DNA from: Blastocystis hominis
Lineage: Eukaryota; Sar; Bigyra; Opalinata; Blastocystidae
DNA: 64,000 nucleotides
Reading direction: 5' to 3'
NCBI RefSeq assembly: GCF_000151665.1
Contig: NW_013171815.1
Coordinates: 13,153 to 77,152, forward strand
The number at the start of each line of letters is the position of its first letter. Positions within the stretch are counted from its first letter, which is position 1. The position numbers and the translations under genes were made by a program. Of the stretch, positions 1 through 13,109 are shown one piece after another. The notes under the pieces are model-generated. The model saw only the letters and a program-made list of their open reading frames with translations, was not told the origin of the DNA and did no database searches.

Positions 1-13
1 GAATGAATATAGT

Positions 14-1144
14 ATGGAAAAGATAGTTAGTGGTGACAAAGAAGACTTGAAGGTATTGTGTAGTGATAATGAGAGGAAGCGAGATTGCGATTCATCAGAG
101 AGGACGAATACCGTCCAACAGAAGAATGTCTCACCGTATAAGAAGATTCATTCTGAAATGTCGGATAAGAATGCGAATTTGGATATACCACTTGAATTGG
201 TGGATGAGGGGTCGATTTATAGTAAATTGAGCCCAATTCGATCCGACAGTATATTTGCCTTCCCATCTGGGAAATTGAACACTGATTTATGTGCTTTCTC
301 TTATCTTAGGGAAGAGAGAGGACATGGTTCAAAGAGTTGCAGGATGCGATGGGAGTACTGGAATTCGTTGGAAATGACCACTTTTGGAGGAGATATGGTA
401 CCAGCCAAGACAGAGAGAAGGAGGCGAGGTACAGTACCATATAGAATAAGAGTGGCTAGAGAAGAGTACAAGAAGCTGAAACCAATTCTGGAAGCCAAGA
501 AAGAGAAGAAAGAAGGGAGAGGCGAGAATGAAGGAGGTTGAGCTAGAAGCGAAGGCATCGGAGAAGAAATCATGGACCGAGAGAAAGGGAGACAAAGGTA
601 CTCGCATTGTTTCTACGACTGCTTCGACGACTGCTAATTCGACGTTTTCGACTGCGGATTCTGGTGACGCGTGTCAAGTTTCTATTCATATCGCTGTGGA
701 CAGCCGATTTCGCCCATATCTATTGTGTAAGGATTCAATGGATGTGAGAGGCTCGCTATGTGGCTTTGGTGACTGTGGTGTTATTCCGAGAGGATCTTAG
801 GGACGGAGGGTCATTCAAAGAATTTATTGTGTAGACTGGAGAGATATTCTTAAGGATTCGATGAGAAATGGACTTGGTTCTTTGTGTACCTCGTCTGGGA
901 AATATCATGGTTGGGAGAACCTTGGGAAGGAAGGAAGAATTGTGAGGAAATCCTGATATTATGTGTTGGTCGTGGAAAGTCTTTTGGTAAGAAAGAGGAG
1001 CTGGTTGGTTGTGAGGAACTAGCAAGATTCTTGCAAAGGACTTACTATGAACGTCTTACTCTATATAGTATGTGGCAAATAGAGATAGCAAACAGACCCC
1101 GGAGGTGTGCTACTGGGAAGAAGTCCAAAGCCGTAAGGTATTGA
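14..1144 (+). CDS. hypothetical gene, exon structure unresolved
   Basis: Three open stretches lie head to tail on this strand in different frames (14-541, 528-800, 884-1144). The first is charged and rich in Lys/Arg/Glu, with a basic RRRRG segment near residue 138. The second is Ser/Thr-rich in the middle. I recognise no domain. A perfect TTGTTTGTTTGTTTGT run at 1194-1209, the polyadenylation motif associated with Blastocystis, follows the last frame by about 50 bases. This is the main reason to think a forward-strand gene ends here. The frame changes could be short introns or decay; I could not define in-frame GT...AG pairs. The gene may start before the window. Low confidence as a single gene. 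Confidence 0.3.
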
Positions 1145-1193
1145 AGTACTAGACGGTGAACAACCCGCTCAAGATCTCATGCAGGTCATTGAA

Positions 1194-1209
1194 TTGTTTG
1201 TTTGTTTGT
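1194..1209 (+). terminator. TGTTTGTTTGTT-type polyadenylation motif
   Basis: A perfect TTGT run of four TTTG units. In Blastocystis a TGTTTGTTTGTT motif sits just downstream of the mRNA cleavage site. It closes the hypothetical forward gene before it. Confidence 0.6.
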
Positions 1210-3524
1210 AAAATTCCAAGATATTGTTTACGATTATGTTGTAAATAACTACTAACCCTTAATATACACAAGAAACACTTTAAATAGTATATATATGCAA
1301 GTTACTTAAAACAATTCAAGCTATATACAATCTTTTTGTCTTCTTTTAAATCTATATTCCTCAATTATATTTTTGCACACATATGGTGAGCAATATCCAT
1401 ATCTTATCTCTTATGCAGAAAGGAATGTATGATTCAACCACTCTTGATTTCCACTTGCTTTTCTTGGACGTGTTGTTTTGTGTCAATATCAGTCTTGAAT
1501 CAATTAAGGAACAGATATGAAAGGATTCATTGTGAAATTATATGTTCTTGACAATTCAAACATATTCTTCCACACATCTATCACAAAGAAACGTAAACAA
1601 TTAGTATATATTTATCAAAATGATAGCACCCTGTACACTGGGGTAGATATTGTTACTCTATAAGAAATGTTCTCTGTCACATAAGAAGAGGAATTCTATT
1701 CATTTCTACCGTTCCATATGAAGTTAGAAATGAAGCTACTGAGGCATTCCAAATACATTTTGCAGGATTCATTCCTATCAGAAATTATAAGCATCTCAAT
1801 TAAGAGAAATATACAATTTGTATATTCTTATTATCATTCATCTCATACTTAGCTTGTTTTTGAATAACCACTGTTTTCTACAATTATTGTGTTATATCCC
1901 TAATTCCGCTCACATTGCTATGTGCCTGCATAGACACTTGATGCATAGTATTTCTACACTACTATTTACGCTATTTCAATTCCATCTAAATTTGCTTTAT
2001 AAGTATATTCTCAATAGCATCTACAGCAACTCCTAAGTGTTTAAGTTGTAACACTCAGATTATGATATTCCAAAAATGGTAAAACACATAAAAGTGATTT
2101 CATCATCCCTGTTGCTTTTAGTGCTAATAGATTTATAGTCTCCTCATCAAAAACTATCATCCCCATATAATCTAGAGGTTTCTAGTAAAAATAATACTTA
2201 AATATGTGATGACCACAACCTTTACCTTCTTATTGATAATTGACTTCTAAAATTCACAAATATTACGAATTTCCATAATACAGCTAAGTAAACAACATCC
2301 ATCATATAATACAATTATGCTTATAATTAATTATTATTTTGAAATAAAAAAATATGATAAAAAACACATGCATATAGACCTCAAATTTTGGTCACGTGTC
2401 CTGATTCATTTTTTTTTAAATTTCTCACTCAAAATGAAATATACAATTTTTATTTTTGTTACTATTTAATTATTTCTATACAATTAATTAATATTATGAC
2501 ACGTGACTAGATAATTGAATTTTTAAGTAATATATCATATAAATGTAAATAATACTAATATTTTCCAACACTAGTAGTGTTAAAGATATAAATATATAAT
2601 TTAATTTATTATCAATTAGTATTGAATAATATTTAAGTTCCGTTTCAATAATTATATGCAAAATTAACTTCATTTATACTGACACGTGACTAAATTCTAA
2701 ATTTTTATACAACCATATTTATTTATTATAATAATACATTATATACAATATTTGATACATTATTTTTAATTTACAAAATATAAAAAATGAATCACGTGAC
2801 TTCATTTGTATTACTAATCAATTATTTCCAATGATATATAAAATATACTATTTTAGTAAACTGCTGAGACTTTTTTAAACACAATTATTACTCATTTAGA
2901 CACGTGACTTAAAATTGAAATTTTTAGAGTGAGTATTCATTCAATAAAAATATAGGAGCAAAACATTTGTAATAATATTAAGACAAAATACATATATTAG
3001 AATAGATGCATCAATATAAATACATTTGAAGCACAATATAAAAATACGAAGACACGTGTACTATTAAATAAAGTATGTATTGTATAATTTTATACACACT
3101 ATTAGATGGTTATAACATGTATTAATTAGACATAAGGTTAAGTTTAATAATAAAATTGATTTATCTAGTATTTAAAAACAATAAAAATTGTATATAAAAT
3201 TTTGCAAAATTGATGCACGTGACTAGTAGAACATCTTTTGTTAAATTTAACAGCGAATCTTTGTTATTTTATTGTTATTTTAGTTTATATATATTTATTA
3301 TTATTATACGAAAGGAATAGAATAGTATCATCAGCAATCTTGAGGTACATGGAAATGTTATCGTTTGCTATCTTTTAATGGAAAATATGTCGCGAAATGC
3401 AGGACTACTCATGATGGTCAGTATTTGTTGTTTATCAGGATATATATCATCATGTTCAAAGAGTGGTGTTGATATATCACCTGCTTTTTGAATTCTAAGT
3501 TATTCTGTGATACTACCCTTTGAT
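1210..3524. other. AT-rich intergenic DNA, no gene seen
   Basis: Strongly AT-rich sequence with no open frame that looks coding. Its one notable content is the CACGTG array between 2393 and 3221, listed separately. Confidence 0.6.
2393..3221. promoter_or_regulatory. array of seven CACGTG palindromes
   Basis: CACGTG occurs at 2393, 2500, 2683, 2793, 2901, 3053 and 3216, seven times in about 830 bp of very AT-rich DNA. Five copies read CACGTGACT, and several are followed within 10-15 bases by an ATTGAATTTTT-like stretch, so the conserved unit is longer than the palindrome. CACGTG is the classic E-box/G-box bound by bHLH-type factors; whether such a factor acts here is inference. Similar sites recur at 5048, 5769, 11882, 13556, 13964, 19707, 33337, 33618, 33646 and 47728, often near glycosyltransferase genes. 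Confidence 0.5.
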
Positions 3525-4364
3525 GGGTTCAAAGGCTTATTATGATCGATTTCTGGAGTGTGAGTGGAATAATATGAGCATCTAATTGACGAATAATAGA
3601 ATAGATATATCAAACGAGTTTGAACATGCTGAATAATAATCGAAAAATGAAGTATAAAGTATTCTAATTTATTTGCTACTGAGGATATAAACAACATAGT
3701 TGATAATATACCTGATAGCGAGCTGAGTAACAACGTCGAGCACTTCAGTTCTTATGATAATGCTTTTTCTGACGATTTCCTTAATTGACAAATTCGAATG
3801 TCATTATTTTATGTATTTATGATTACAAAGAAGAATGAATGAAAATATGGATTCGACAATAACCTACATAAACTCCAAGAATTATGACTCGCCATATGCA
3901 TTTATATGAATAAAGATTGAACGGTATTCATTTCTAAATTGAATGTAGTATGAAAAAGGGTAATAGTGGCTCAAAACATTGCTTAATAACTATAGAAATT
4001 ACGGATTCTATCTTTAGAAAGGATGATACTGATATATTACTTTAATAAACTGCAAAATGAGAACGAATGTCTCTCATAAAACTCATGATCGAATTCTTTG
4101 TAATGAGATTGTATGAATTAGTTCGCAAAAGAATTGCTAAATCAAAGAGTACATTTAGAAAATGGAGGATATAAGAAGAGTTTGAAGTTAAAATAGGTTT
4201 TAACACAGAATACTACCTCAAATACTATATTAGATATAATAAATCACATCAAAATGCCTATAGTATTACATGGGATGATTGTTTGTAGTGTATTGATAAT
4301 TCCAAATATCTCCAAATTTATCTAATTCGACAACATGAGTCTGCTCTTTTCAACAAGAATAGAT
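3525..4364 (+). repeat. 840-bp direct duplication, copy 1
   Basis: This segment is nearly identical to 48396-49236 in the same orientation. Both copies start at GGGTTCAAAGG and end at CAAGAATAGAT with abrupt edges. A few substitutions and single-base indels separate them (around 3806, 3846, 3866-3888). I see no terminal inverted repeats and no target-site duplication. A reverse-strand open frame of about 70 codons is shared by both but does not resemble a known protein. It could be a dispersed noncoding repeat or a recent segmental copy. Confidence 0.85.
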
Positions 4365-7300
4365 TTTTTCCAATACATATATATATAGTATTTATTGGAA
4401 TGATAATGTGGAAGATATAACTTGGAAACAAAATGCGTGAAATTGGACAACTCTTTATATTAAAGTATATTAATATTTGGAATAGTTCTGAAATAAATGT
4501 ATTTCTATATATATATAAAGAGTAGAGATTCGTGTTTATAATTTGAATATTGTCTATCGATTGTTATGAAGTACAAGTAATTGATGATTTTGGTTGAGTA
4601 ATGAATTGAATTCTGTAAGTGATGAACCAAATAATCGTATGCAATCCCCATTATATATGGGTATTAAGTTACAAGCCAGTCTCCTAGGTTATACACACTA
4701 TTTTCTTGTTACAATTCCATAAGAGAAATACTTAGTTTTTTAGGATAGTATTTTTTCAAGATATTACATTTATCGTTATTCTACAATAGATAGTGATTAA
4801 TGGGGTATATAGATATGTTTCTACTCTATTATTTCTAAAATACAAAATCTATTTACAGTAACTTAGTAATTCAAATAGAATTTGGTCTTGGTACTTGATT
4901 AAGAGTGACTTATCTATATCCTATTGGTATTATTAAAAACAATTAGAAGAATGATCATATAACAATATAATTCTCTGGATATGTATTTTGAATGTGAAGG
5001 AACTAACTAATGTATATTTTACAAATATTCTTAGTGATGCTACTAATCACGTGATGTAATATTTACATTTTGTGAACAAAAATCTATGTAGAATGCTTTT
5101 TAATTCCTGTTCCCATTATTATCAAAATGATTTGCCCTTTCTATAGAATACCAAATTATCTGCTAAATAGAAAATATAGTAATTTATTCAATAGAAACAT
5201 TTGTATAAGACTGTGACATTACTTTGGCAACATTCCCATTTCTACTCCAATAAATGTAAAGAACATGTCACCGCTGGATTTATTTACTAATAAGAAATCA
5301 AACCAATATATTATGTGTAATATTTTCTTTACTATGGACAATTTGGAATATTACAGCTGTTATTATTGGAGTATGTAAAGACGATTGCATTCGAATAGCA
5401 TTAGGGGAGTATAAAAAAAGGAATGTGAAAATCTCTATAAAGAGATTACATTAATCTGTTTTTTCATTTATTTCCATTCTATTTGGAATCAAAATAGTGT
5501 AGTTTTCGAGAGGTTAGGATGTATATCCTTCAATTCATTACTGGATGCCAACTTACACTCCTTCCATTTTGGATTATATGTGTTTTCCAAAGTTCAGAAA
5601 AAAGAGCTTTCAGATGTGGGAAAAACGGGGATGATGGCTTACGCCGTTTTTATACCTTTTTTGAATCATTCATCCATCCAAAATAAGTTGTGTGTGAAAT
5701 ATATTCACAATTCGGTTAGAAATATCATCGTTTGTATTGATTTCCTTTATTTTGATTTAAATCAAAATCACGTGGATCATTCTTTACTTTTGTTCACAAC
5801 CAATGGTTTATTCCATTATTGTTCTGTGGTGCATGAAAATACTTGACAGTATTTTTAATTGTTCATCCATTCTTGAAATGTGAGTACCATACTTTATCCC
5901 AAACGTACATTATTAACAAAGCTAATAGTAGCAAACCTCCTACTGAATCATTATCTAATAGAAAAAACCGGAAACCATTTTTCGGAGAAAGATCTTATAA
6001 TTTAATATGGTTCTTGTAAATAGAGAGGAACGAACAAATACCTTGTCGTACTGGATAAGTATCCTTTTTCGTACATGCAATTTCATAACTAAAAGATATA
6101 TAATGGATTGTGTATTTCTTTATCTTTTAAAAATCAGATTGTCTTCCTGTTACCCTGAAATGTCTATTACTTGTAGTATCATTTCATTTATCTGGGCAAA
6201 ATAATATTAAACAAGTTAATGAAGAAAACATTAGCTAAGACACGTATTATTAATGCAATCAGTACAAAGCAAGTAGGATGTACTGAATGTCTTGTATTAT
6301 ATCCTTGTCGTCAAATATGTATTTACTCATTTACCTGAAAAAATTAGCGTCGATACCTTTACTTCATATTTATTATTTCCATAATAATTTATGTATTGAT
6401 TGATTTTAGGGCAATGAAGGAGAGTGGTCAATTATTACCTAAAGAAATACATGCGGCATAAGGATATTGAATGATTTCCTTTGGGTAGACTCACTAGAAT
6501 TACTTTCCTGACGAAACAAAACAGTAATATAAATGAAAACTTGGGTAATTTGTACCATTTGTTTTGTGAATCGGTTTTTCTTGTATCTCTTCATGGTATA
6601 CAAAATGTTCTTTAGGATATTAATGGATATCCTCAACTTTGAGGCTTGTAATTATAGCTTCATATCGAATTAAGTTTTCAATAACTGTGGGAAGGAAAGA
6701 ATAAAGTATAGTGATAATTACATGTCTTCCTAAGGGTATACAAAATGGATCATTGCTGTTTTTTGAAACATAGGCCGATTTTAAGAAGAACAAATGCTTT
6801 TAGGAGCAATAGGAATGATAGGAACTACTGTTGTTGGATAGAGAGCAAAGAATCTATTTTAGAGGAATAATAATCATTTATCACATGAAAGAGAGTATTT
6901 GTTGATGAAGAAAGGATAGAAAAAAAGGAATAGTATATGAATCTGACGTATAATTGCGAGAGTACTATAGATAACTTCATCTATGCAATGACAAATCACT
7001 GTGGTACGAAATACGATATGCGTTGTTAGAATGATTAGCAAGGGGAAGGATAGGAATATTGATGACACTACTCTAGCAATAGTTAGATGATTACCAATGG
7101 AATGAGACTGAAGTATTATAGAAGATTAGAATATAAAAAGCTGGAAGTGCAAAATTGGATTATGGATGGAAAGATAGTGGAGCCAGTGATAATTTGTTCG
7201 AGAGTATTAGTGTATCGAGAAGCGGTTAGCAGTAGGGTATGAATATCTAACAGCAGAGAAATATGAAAAGAGCTTATGTTTATATGTGAGGAGAATCCTA

Positions 7301-8098
7301 AAATGCGAAGTCATTATGTGGTACTTGATGTTGTGGTTGATCGCTGCCTATTCTAATAGCAAATTTAGGGAATTGAACTTCAACAAAATAATATATTAAT
7401 GATAGAGTGAAACCATGAATGACATTAAACATTGATTACCTAGTAGTTTGATAGAAATGAAAATCAGCAGCGGATTGCTGAGATAGAAAAAGATAGTAAA
7501 TGTAAGTATGAGCGTCTATTAGAATGCAAGGGATCTGATTCAATTTGCATGATAAAATCACAATTGAATAGCTTCTCTTTTGTATTATGGGTAAATGGTT
7601 CGATTTCATTGATATTCAGTATATTCTTAATTATGGTAGTTGAGGGTTGAAAGTGCTTCTCGAAAGTCTATTTGGCAAGTAATTCCGATGGTGATTACCC
7701 ACAGTCTTGCTATTTGTACTCTATCCTTATTTATACACTGTATGACATTAACTTATAGGCATCAATTGTGTTGGGATGCGAGGATAGGAGGTTTGTTTTT
7801 GAGGAATATATCATGTTAATATTTGAGAGCATGTAGACAGATTGCAAAATAGATTGAATAATGACTGAAAATGGTCAAATAGAAGGGAGATTTTCCTAGA
7901 TCATGTTATATATGGAGTGATGTTATTCGTCATATCTATATTTATGTGAACAATGTACCCTTGCAAAAGAGATATGCTGAGGAAAGACAGCTTGATAACT
8001 GAGAAACTATTAATCTAGAAATGGACGTAAAATGATAGATGATTAGAAAAAGAGATTGACCATTGAAAATAGATAGATTATGTCAATTGGATCTGATT
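4365..8098. other. AT-rich intergenic DNA, no gene seen
   Basis: Only short, compositionally biased open frames occur (for example at 5580-5846 and 6007-6204). None shows a domain, a signal-anchor plus catalytic pattern, or a paralog in the window. CACGTG sites occur at 5048 and 5769. Confidence 0.55.
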
Positions 8099-8991
8099 CT
8101 AGGTAGCCAAAAGCGATTCCTATGCAACTACAGAATTCCGGCACAGTTTGGAGTCAAAGTACTTCAGAGTGTTGTGCTGACATCCGGGCTCTATGGAGCA
8201 GAAGTATGGGGAGGAAATAAGGAGAATAAAATGGATGTTGAAGAAAAATACCAATTCCATTCTGTAAATCATAGAAAACAGTATCATCTACATTCTATCG
8301 ATTTAACTAGAATTAGAAATGTGATGTCATCGATAGATTGGATTGCAATGTAATGGCTAAGAGATTGAATGATTCAAAACATTTGAATAGTTACCTAAAC
8401 ACGACCAACTAAGATAGAGATGGATGGAATAAGGAAGCTAGACTCGTTTTGAGAGATTGAGAATAGTGCAGAATGACACATGTGAGGTGAATGATTTATA
8501 AATTGAATTTCGATAGGTGAAAGATTTGGATGACATGAGGCTGCTTATCAATGAAGATGAGAAATGATTATTGAATGTTCGATTTGCAGAATTGTCAATA
8601 CAATGATAATAGGAAGTCTCGAAATGGTATGAAGTCGAAGCATGTATATTAATAATCGAATGGAATTGACTAATCATGATAAATGATAAATCACATTCAA
8701 GTATGGATAGATCGATATTGATTGAGTGGAGAGATTGTAACAATCGTTATTTAGATGGCTATCTGTAGCCAACGATCTAGTTGAGCAATGATGAATGATG
8801 TATTTTTGCTTTTGAAACAGAATTGAATGAGGAATAAAGTACAATTTGAGAAAGAATGAAAACGATAAGTAAGAGAATAGGATATTGATTTGAAGAAAGT
8901 AAAGAGTATAGTGTTATTAGCGAAGATAGAATTGCAAAGAGAGATAATATTTCTAATTTCGAGAGATAGATAGCTGAGTTGAAAGGTGAAA
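8099..8991 (+). mobile_element. 5'-truncated non-LTR retrotransposon fragment
   Basis: This 893-bp stretch is the near-identical reverse complement of 41804-42696. Its first 255 bases encode the C-terminal part of the reverse-transcriptase region seen more fully at 42442-43137: residues LGSQKRFLCNYRIPAQ, then SVVLTSGLYGAEVWGG, to a stop after DWIAM at 8353. The remaining 640 bases are a shared tail without coding sequence. The copy begins abruptly at 8099, inside the coding part, while the other copy continues upstream. 5' truncation of this kind is typical of LINE-type insertion by target-primed reverse transcription. I see no poly(A) tail or target-site duplication. Certainly non-functional. 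Confidence 0.8.
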
Positions 8992-9702
8992 ACTGTGTGA
9001 AGAGTGAAAAGTTCAAGGTAATGAAGTTAAGGCTTTGAAATTACACTCCAGACTTTCTTGTAGTCAAATTGTGTTTTTTCCATTCGAATCCTTCCAATAT
9101 CTCCTTATACATTACTGTTCTCATTCCATGTGATATTGCAAGCCAATTCATCATCATACATTGCGTACAAGGGCAATAGTTTCTTCATTATGATCATTTA
9201 TGCCTCAAATGACAAGAAAGCAACACATAGCGAACTCCATGGATATTATAATTCCAACCCATCTTTCCATTGATGCCTCTAGATCATCGATTCTTTATCA
9301 TTAATACCTTTCATATCTTATTCTCAAGGTCTTTGCTTTAGAATGAGATTATTATAATATTACGTTGCATCTTGTCTTTCAAAATCCTTAAATAATCATA
9401 ATAACGTTCATTGCATTGTGTCATCGAGTGAATATTCTTCATTCGTCCACTATCAAATTGTATTATGACATCTTCCTTTGTATTCCACGACGTAATTGCA
9501 TCATGCCCTTTGCTCCACACACTTTCTAATACAATCCAAATCGTTTGTTTTAGAACCAATCCACTTCTATTGTTTGCTATTTCTTCCTATTCTTACGTAA
9601 TGTAGTAGACATTTTTCTATTTTCATATTCCATCCATTTCTCCTATTGCACTACAAACTATTTAAATTCATAAATGGACTACATCATTCTCTATTTTTGA
9701 AC
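8992..9702. other. intergenic, no gene supported
   Basis: A reverse-strand open frame of 73 codons (9338-9559) is present but matches nothing I know and has no paralog in the window. Nothing else was seen. Confidence 0.5.
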
Positions 9703-10925
9703 TCATGTCATCATAATAATTGTATAAGAAACACGAAATTTGATAAAAATACTATATGTCTCATTATCACAAATCTGCAGTTTTGGTTCTATAATGATCG
9801 GCTTCTGTCCAGTCAAAGCACACATCGCTAAACTATATGTACTTCGTGTTGTCATAACACAGTGTTTTCCATGTCCTAAAATGTATAACTCAGCGACAGC
9901 ACTGAATGTAGCATACGAGACTAAACTGTTCTGCATCATTTGTGTATCTGCTGGAATCGTCTGGTTCTTGGAATAGATCAACGAGTATTTTGTCAAGTTC
10001 TTTGCCAGCCTCATTTTCATTTTCACAGAATCGGATGCCACATAGAGTTTTTTTGGTTGTGGTAATTGTTTGATGCATTGTAGTATCAATGGGAATGATT
10101 TCAGTGGCAAGAACTCAATGAACACAGGAACATCAGCCAAGTTCCCTCCAAATCTTAGGTGAACAGCGTTGTACTCCTCTCTTTCATAGTTAGGATATAA
10201 ATAATGCATATATTCTATTAAACTTGCGGATGGAATCATAATATTCCTCAGAAACTCACCATACAAATTATATGTAAGTTCATCAATTGCTGAGTTGTAA
10301 TGATGACTTCTGAATCCCAATTTTGTTAGCGTATTGTTGTAGTATGAAGTCATAGCAATCATGTTGATAGTAAGCAAGTTACCACTGACTGCCGTAATTT
10401 GAGTAGGGAATATGGAAGAAATCGTGCTATTCAATATGGCACTCGTAAAGTTTGCACGATTATCACTCGAAAGTCTTTCATAAACCGATAAATAATAGAA
10501 AGAAGCGTAATACGCTAGTTCATGAGCATCTACAATTATTATAATAACATGCAATAATCTCGAACCATCATCACAAATATAAATGATTTGATTTGGAAAT
10601 GATTGTTTGATATTCCACACTTGGTGCCAACCTGCTGATAATGGAACTAGTCATTTATGTATTATAAAGAATGAACTTACTAACGATTGGTATTCGATAG
10701 TGATATGATAGGACATACAATCCGCTGAAGATTTGAAGCCTGTTTCCGACTCCTTTTAAGTTTGGCAAATAGAAGATTCTTGTACCATCATGCAAACTAG
10801 GTTAAGAAACACTCTCATTCAAACTACAGATTAAAAACATGGGTAGACTGGATTTCATTCTCCGACGGTAGATTCGTTCGATTATTGACGACCTTATAAC
10901 TACACAAATCATCGAGTTGCTTCAT
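9703..10925 (-). CDS. fucosyltransferase-like glycosyltransferase
   Basis: Likely a Golgi enzyme that transfers fucose, or another sugar, from a nucleotide donor. The evidence is a glycine-rich GVGNRLQ motif (the G-x-G-N signature of alpha-fucosyltransferases), a central HLRFGG motif like the H-x-R-x-G of GT11/GT23/GT37-type enzymes, then LYVASDS, and a C-terminal FSAVAELYILGHGKHCVM block ending TGQKPIII. Joining in-frame introns of 28 nt (just upstream of LHDGTRIFYLP), 34 nt (after RIPIV) and 36 nt (after YICDD) gives a protein colinear with the two paralogs at 37.7-41.5 kb. The ATG at 10925 begins MKQLDDLC and lacks a membrane anchor, so a 5' exon may be missing. The family is clear; donor and acceptor are unknown. 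Confidence 0.75.
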
Positions 10926-11535
10926 ATTTACCCAAGCAAAAAAACAGGGTCAATTTCTGGCAAAATGGTTGATATTTCGTATTTCTTTTGGTAGAATTTA
11001 ATACTTCTCCTTGTTAGAAGCTTATATGCATTCTGTGAAAGGGAAGTACTTGTGTCATTTTGAATCGAACTATCGATCAATTGCCCAAATTCAGTTAGTA
11101 CTCTTCCATGTTTATTCTCACATGAGGGAATGTAAACACAGAACTGTCCCTTCGGCCTCTACACGTAGTAGTTTAGTGATAATCAATTTACAGTAAATGA
11201 TGATAACGATAGTGTATAGATGAATCAAATAAGAGATTACTACATAAGAAAAACACACAATTCCTACATTGCCAAGAAATATAACAGTAACGGTATATAA
11301 TTTATCCTGTATAACATTAAAACTCAAGAAAGACAATATAGATTTAAATAAATGGAATAGACAAGGAAATAGTGTTTATATCTCAGATTCAACTTTAACT
11401 TATTTTATATTTTTCCACCTGTATATTTACAGTATTATATATATATTATTGATAGTAATAATCAGAAGGTGATATAACCCTTTTCACTTTGTTCCTATTG
11501 ATATTACCATTTGTTGAAGTATCAAACATTTGTGT

Positions 11536-11545
11536 AAAACAAACA
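11536..11545 (-). terminator. TGTTTGTTTT polyadenylation motif
   Basis: On the reverse strand, 16 bases after the TGA stop of the GT49 gene at 11561-13109. Position and sequence match the Blastocystis-type signal at 1194-1209. Confidence 0.6.
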
Positions 11546-11560
11546 ACACTATCTCATCTA

Positions 11561-13109
11561 TCAATGGCGTTTTGATTTTAAATTACCATATGTTGACCTA
11601 AAGAGACGTGCTAGTTTTTGCATTTGTAGAGTTTTGTCATAGTTTGATTTCTTTTGTGACATATACTCTTTTGACATCTTTGTGCGCTTATGTGGAATCT
11701 CTATACAAAACTCGTTCAGCATGACATAATAGTGGAATTCTAAGCATCAATTCAATCAAATACATGGACTCAAAAAAGTCATTCGATTCATCAACTCTTG
11801 CTTGTTAAAACCATAGTTAATAAAATATGGATGAAAAATAGGATTATCCTTAGACCGACGAATAATCGAGTAAGGTTCCATCACGTGATCTGCTTTGTAT
11901 GGTAAAAGTTTGTTACGCTTCTCCATAAGCATGGAATCAACATCAACAATATCCTATATTAATAAATACACACAATATGCAGATACATGAAAAATGGTTG
12001 GATGCTGAACTACAGTTTTGTTGTAAGCAGCAATCAACATTGATTTGTTGCGAGGAACTTGATCCCATCTACATTTCACAGTCATGTGTATTCTAACTAC
12101 ATATATGTACATTGTCCCTCCGTATAGCATGCTTCGTGATCAATGTATTCTTCATTCATAAGGAATGACTTTAGCAATAATACTGCTTTTGGATCACGTA
12201 GAGTCTTATTATGTAGCATCAAAGAATCATACAATGTCTCTGAAGAGAAAACATCGATGTCACTAACAAAGTAGTGTGTGGTTTCGATTGACTCAATGGC
12301 CAAATCTCTTAGCAGATTGATAGGAAAGATCGTCTCGTCTGAATACGACGGTCCTGTTGTATCATAGAATATGCTTCTACTTTGAATCGATGGTTGGTCT
12401 TTGATAATATATAATAAGAAAGTAATTTGACGATAGTGCTCATAAGCTTGAATCAGATCGATCGTTGAATGCAACTCCGATTCCATTATCATAATACTCA
12501 TCATGATTCGATGCTTCCATCGTTTCATTAAATAGGGAAGTCTATCTTGTCTATTCAGAGACAGAATCGTGATTAGAGTGATGTCGTCAAAGGAATTTGA
12601 ATTGTCTAGTGTTAATACATGAGCCAATAATATCTACAAGGCATTCTCTGGAACGAAGAACACATTCTCTTTCTTGTATCATACAACATTACATAAAACT
12701 CTTGGCAATGAGAAAATGTTGTACGATCATGGCAGGCAAAAAACAAATCACTCTTGTATTTGTTAAAAAACGAATGTAGATCCTCTGAAGTCTGGCAAGT
12801 TGCATGATGACATGGGTTGAGTTGATAAGGAACCAAACGATGGAAGCACTCTTTTTCATTACTGAGTGGCTCTAGTTTTGGAATCTCCTTCAAATTCTGG
12901 ACATAAACATCATTCATTCCATAGTCATCATCTAATTCTGCGAAGTAAGAATAATTTGCTAAAGTAGAACAAGGCAACCGTGTCCGAATTGAGGGTGATC
13001 GTAGAGTGAATTGGCTATTTTTAGAAAAATAGCATAATACCATTCCCAATTCACACGAGAATAAAGTCAACAAAACAAAGAAGGCTATTCCTGAATAATA
13101 GGGAATCAT
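11561..13109 (-). CDS. LARGE-like glycosyltransferase (GT49), subfamily 1
   Basis: A type II membrane protein: MIPYYSGIAFFVLLTLFSC is a signal-anchor, followed by a Cys-rich stem with NDVYVQNLKEIPKL. The catalytic region is that of GT49, the glucuronyltransferase half of LARGE/B4GAT1: ITLITILSLNRQDRLPYLMKRW, FPINLLRDLA, then the metal-binding SDIDVFSS (D-x-D). A later segment reads DHVMEPYSIIRR...PYFINYGFNK, and the C-terminus contains NEFCIEIPHKRTK. Introns of 32, 32, 33 and 30 nt join these blocks in frame (near 12600, 12075, 11970, 11750); the second and third contain stops. A close paralog with the same exon joints lies at 35274-36887. It probably extends an N- or O-linked glycan in the Golgi; the actual sugar is unknown. 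Confidence 0.85.

Noticed and set aside
3500-3733. Reverse open frame shared by both copies of the 840-bp duplication
   Set aside because: Sharing is explained by the duplication itself; no start context, domain or splice pattern makes it a gene.
5580-6204. Forward open frames of 65-88 codons
   Set aside because: Isolated, AT-biased, no motif, no paralog, no polyadenylation motif after them.
8438-9016. Reverse open frames at 8438-8743 and 8777-9016, the first repeated at 42052-42357
   Set aside because: They lie in the noncoding tail of the retrotransposon, antisense to it, and are very Ser/Ile-rich.
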